From Alphaproteobacteria bacterium MarineAlpha10_Bin2 (GTDB lineage Bacteria > Pseudomonadota > Alphaproteobacteria > UBA828), in contig PTKB01000152.1 of assembly GCA_002937555.1 (NCBI GenBank), positions 1 through 6,681 on the forward strand: a DNA stretch of 6,681 bases, written 5' to 3'. Numbering within the stretch: the stretch's first letter is position 1; each line of letters starts with the position of its first letter. Shown piece after piece: positions 5,929 through 6,681 of this stretch. A program made the position numbers and the translations under genes. The notes under the pieces were generated by a model. It worked only from the letters and a program-made list of their open reading frames with translations, made no database searches and was not told where the DNA came from.

Positions 5929-6681
5929 TTATCCCAGGCGCTGCAGGAATCTCACTATGCGTTTCGTCCGCGGGCTGAACAGCTTGGGCGCGTAGTAGCT
6001 TCCGGCGGCGCGGGTGCCGGCCTCGGAAAGCGTCGGATAGGGGGTGATAGTCTGTGCCATGGCCGAGACCTTGAGCCGGCGCGAGACCGCGAGCGACCAG
6101 GCATGGATCAACTCGCCCGCCCCAGCCCCGGCGATGGAGGCGCCGAGTATGCGCCCGCCGGGCGCCACGACGAGCTTAATCAGGCCCTCGGTGCGGCCCG
6201 TGGCGATGGCACGGTCGTTTTCGGCGAATGGATGGCGGAGGATTTGGAATTTAATGCCGGCACGGCGCGCCGCGTCTTCGCTTAAGCCCACGTGGGCCAA
6301 TTCGGGATCGCTGTAAGTTACCCACGGCACGGCGCGGTAATTCGCTTTCGCCGGCAAGCGGAACAGCGCGTTGCGCAACACGATGCCGGCCTGATAGGCG
6401 GCCATATGGGTGAAACGATAGGGCCCGGCGACATCGCCGACGGCAAAAATGCGCCGATTGGTCGTGCGCAGGCGCCGGTCGAGCACAAGCGCGCCATCCC
6501 GGGTGGCCACGCTGGCGGCATCGTGGCCGAGTGCTTCGATATTCGCGCGGCGCCCGGCGGCAACAAGCAGATGCGAGCCGCTAATCTCGACCGCGCCGCC
6601 AGTGCCGTTACAAGTGAGGCGGATATCTTCGCCCTCACGCGCCACGCCGACGGCCGCGTGGTTCTCGTAAAGGCCGACGCC
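5929..6681 (-). CDS. FAD-dependent pyridine nucleotide-disulfide oxidoreductase (mercuric reductase/lipoamide dehydrogenase-like), 5' end outside window
   Basis: Partial: the last 250 residues of a protein whose family usually has about 450-480, so the N-terminal FAD-binding GxGxxG and the redox-active Cys pair are outside the window. From the edge, residues 40-47 (VAAGRRAN) end the NAD(P)-binding domain, FAVGDVAG (79-86) is the second FAD-binding motif, and 117-250 is the dimerisation domain, starting PWVTYSDPELAHVGLSE (119-135) with FAENDRA and GRILGASIAG. Where lipoamide dehydrogenase has HPTLSE with the catalytic His, this protein has YPTLSE (Tyr215), and there is no C-terminal Cys-Cys pair as in true mercuric reductase. 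It is therefore likely one of the many proteins annotated mercuric reductase or dihydrolipoamide dehydrogenase without either function; the substrate is unknown. The GTG at 6643-6645 is internal, not a start. The kinase gene follows 53 bases downstream. Confidence 0.92.
   Translation of the reverse strand, partial: GVGLYENHAAVGVAREGEDIRLTCNGTGGAVEISGSHLLVAAGRRANIEALGHDAASVATRDGALVLDRRLRTTNRRIFAVGDVAGPYRFTHMAAYQAGIVLRNALFRLPAKANYRAVPWVTYSDPELAHVGLSEDAARRAGIKFQILRHPFAENDRAIATGRTEGLIKLVVAPGGRILGASIAGAGAGELIHAWSLAVSRRLKVSAMAQTITPYPTLSEAGTRAAGSYYAPKLFSPRTKRIVRFLQRLG

Noticed and set aside
5901..5936. Possible promoter for the kinase: TATAGT on the minus strand (5908-5913) next to the palindrome TGGCGCCA (5901-5908)
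   Set aside because: No acceptable -35 box lies 16-18 bases upstream, and short GC palindromes are frequent here. It is not strong enough to list as a feature.

Overview
The window looks like ordinary chromosome from a high-GC alphaproteobacterium, probably of Rhodospirillales type. This rests on strong G/C bias at third codon positions, Shine-Dalgarno starts in the 1600-3400 operon, and recalled similarity of the lipoprotein, the small membrane protein and the sensor kinase to proteins of that group. No database was searched. I see no transposase, integrase, CRISPR array or rRNA.

Layout: (1) 22-98, minus strand: a complete tRNA-Arg(ACG) with encoded CCA, followed at once by a T-run and preceded by a plausible promoter. 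(2) 99-405: about 300 bases of leader with weak repeats and no convincing gene. (3) 406-4011, plus strand: a tightly packed three-gene operon made of a coiled-coil lipoprotein of unknown function, a periplasmic gamma-glutamyltransferase (ggt) and a cytosolic glutathione S-transferase. The gaps are 9 and 12 bases and each downstream gene has a good Shine-Dalgarno in its gap. (4) 4024-6681, minus strand: read in the direction of transcription, the C-terminal half of an FAD-dependent pyridine nucleotide-disulfide oxidoreductase (cut by the window edge), a membrane sensor histidine kinase, and a small protein with a C-terminal membrane helix. This group converges on the GST gene with only 12 bases between stop codons.

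Functionally, ggt and gst form a plausible glutathione/gamma-glutamyl module: the exported enzyme cleaves gamma-glutamyl compounds such as glutathione or its conjugates, and the cytosolic transferase uses glutathione. The lipoprotein is probably an envelope protein co-transcribed with them. On the other strand the oxidoreductase and the kinase may be co-transcribed.

The most notable observation is a single in-frame amber codon (4850-4852) in the kinase gene, exactly between the phospho-acceptor histidine domain and the ATP-binding domain, with every ATPase motif intact downstream in the same frame. The only reasonable kinase start is a TTG lying 3 bases after the stop of a three-codon ATG reading frame in the same frame. 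Nothing here is clearly a new biological system. The kinase lesion and the uncharacterised lipoprotein deserve the closest look.
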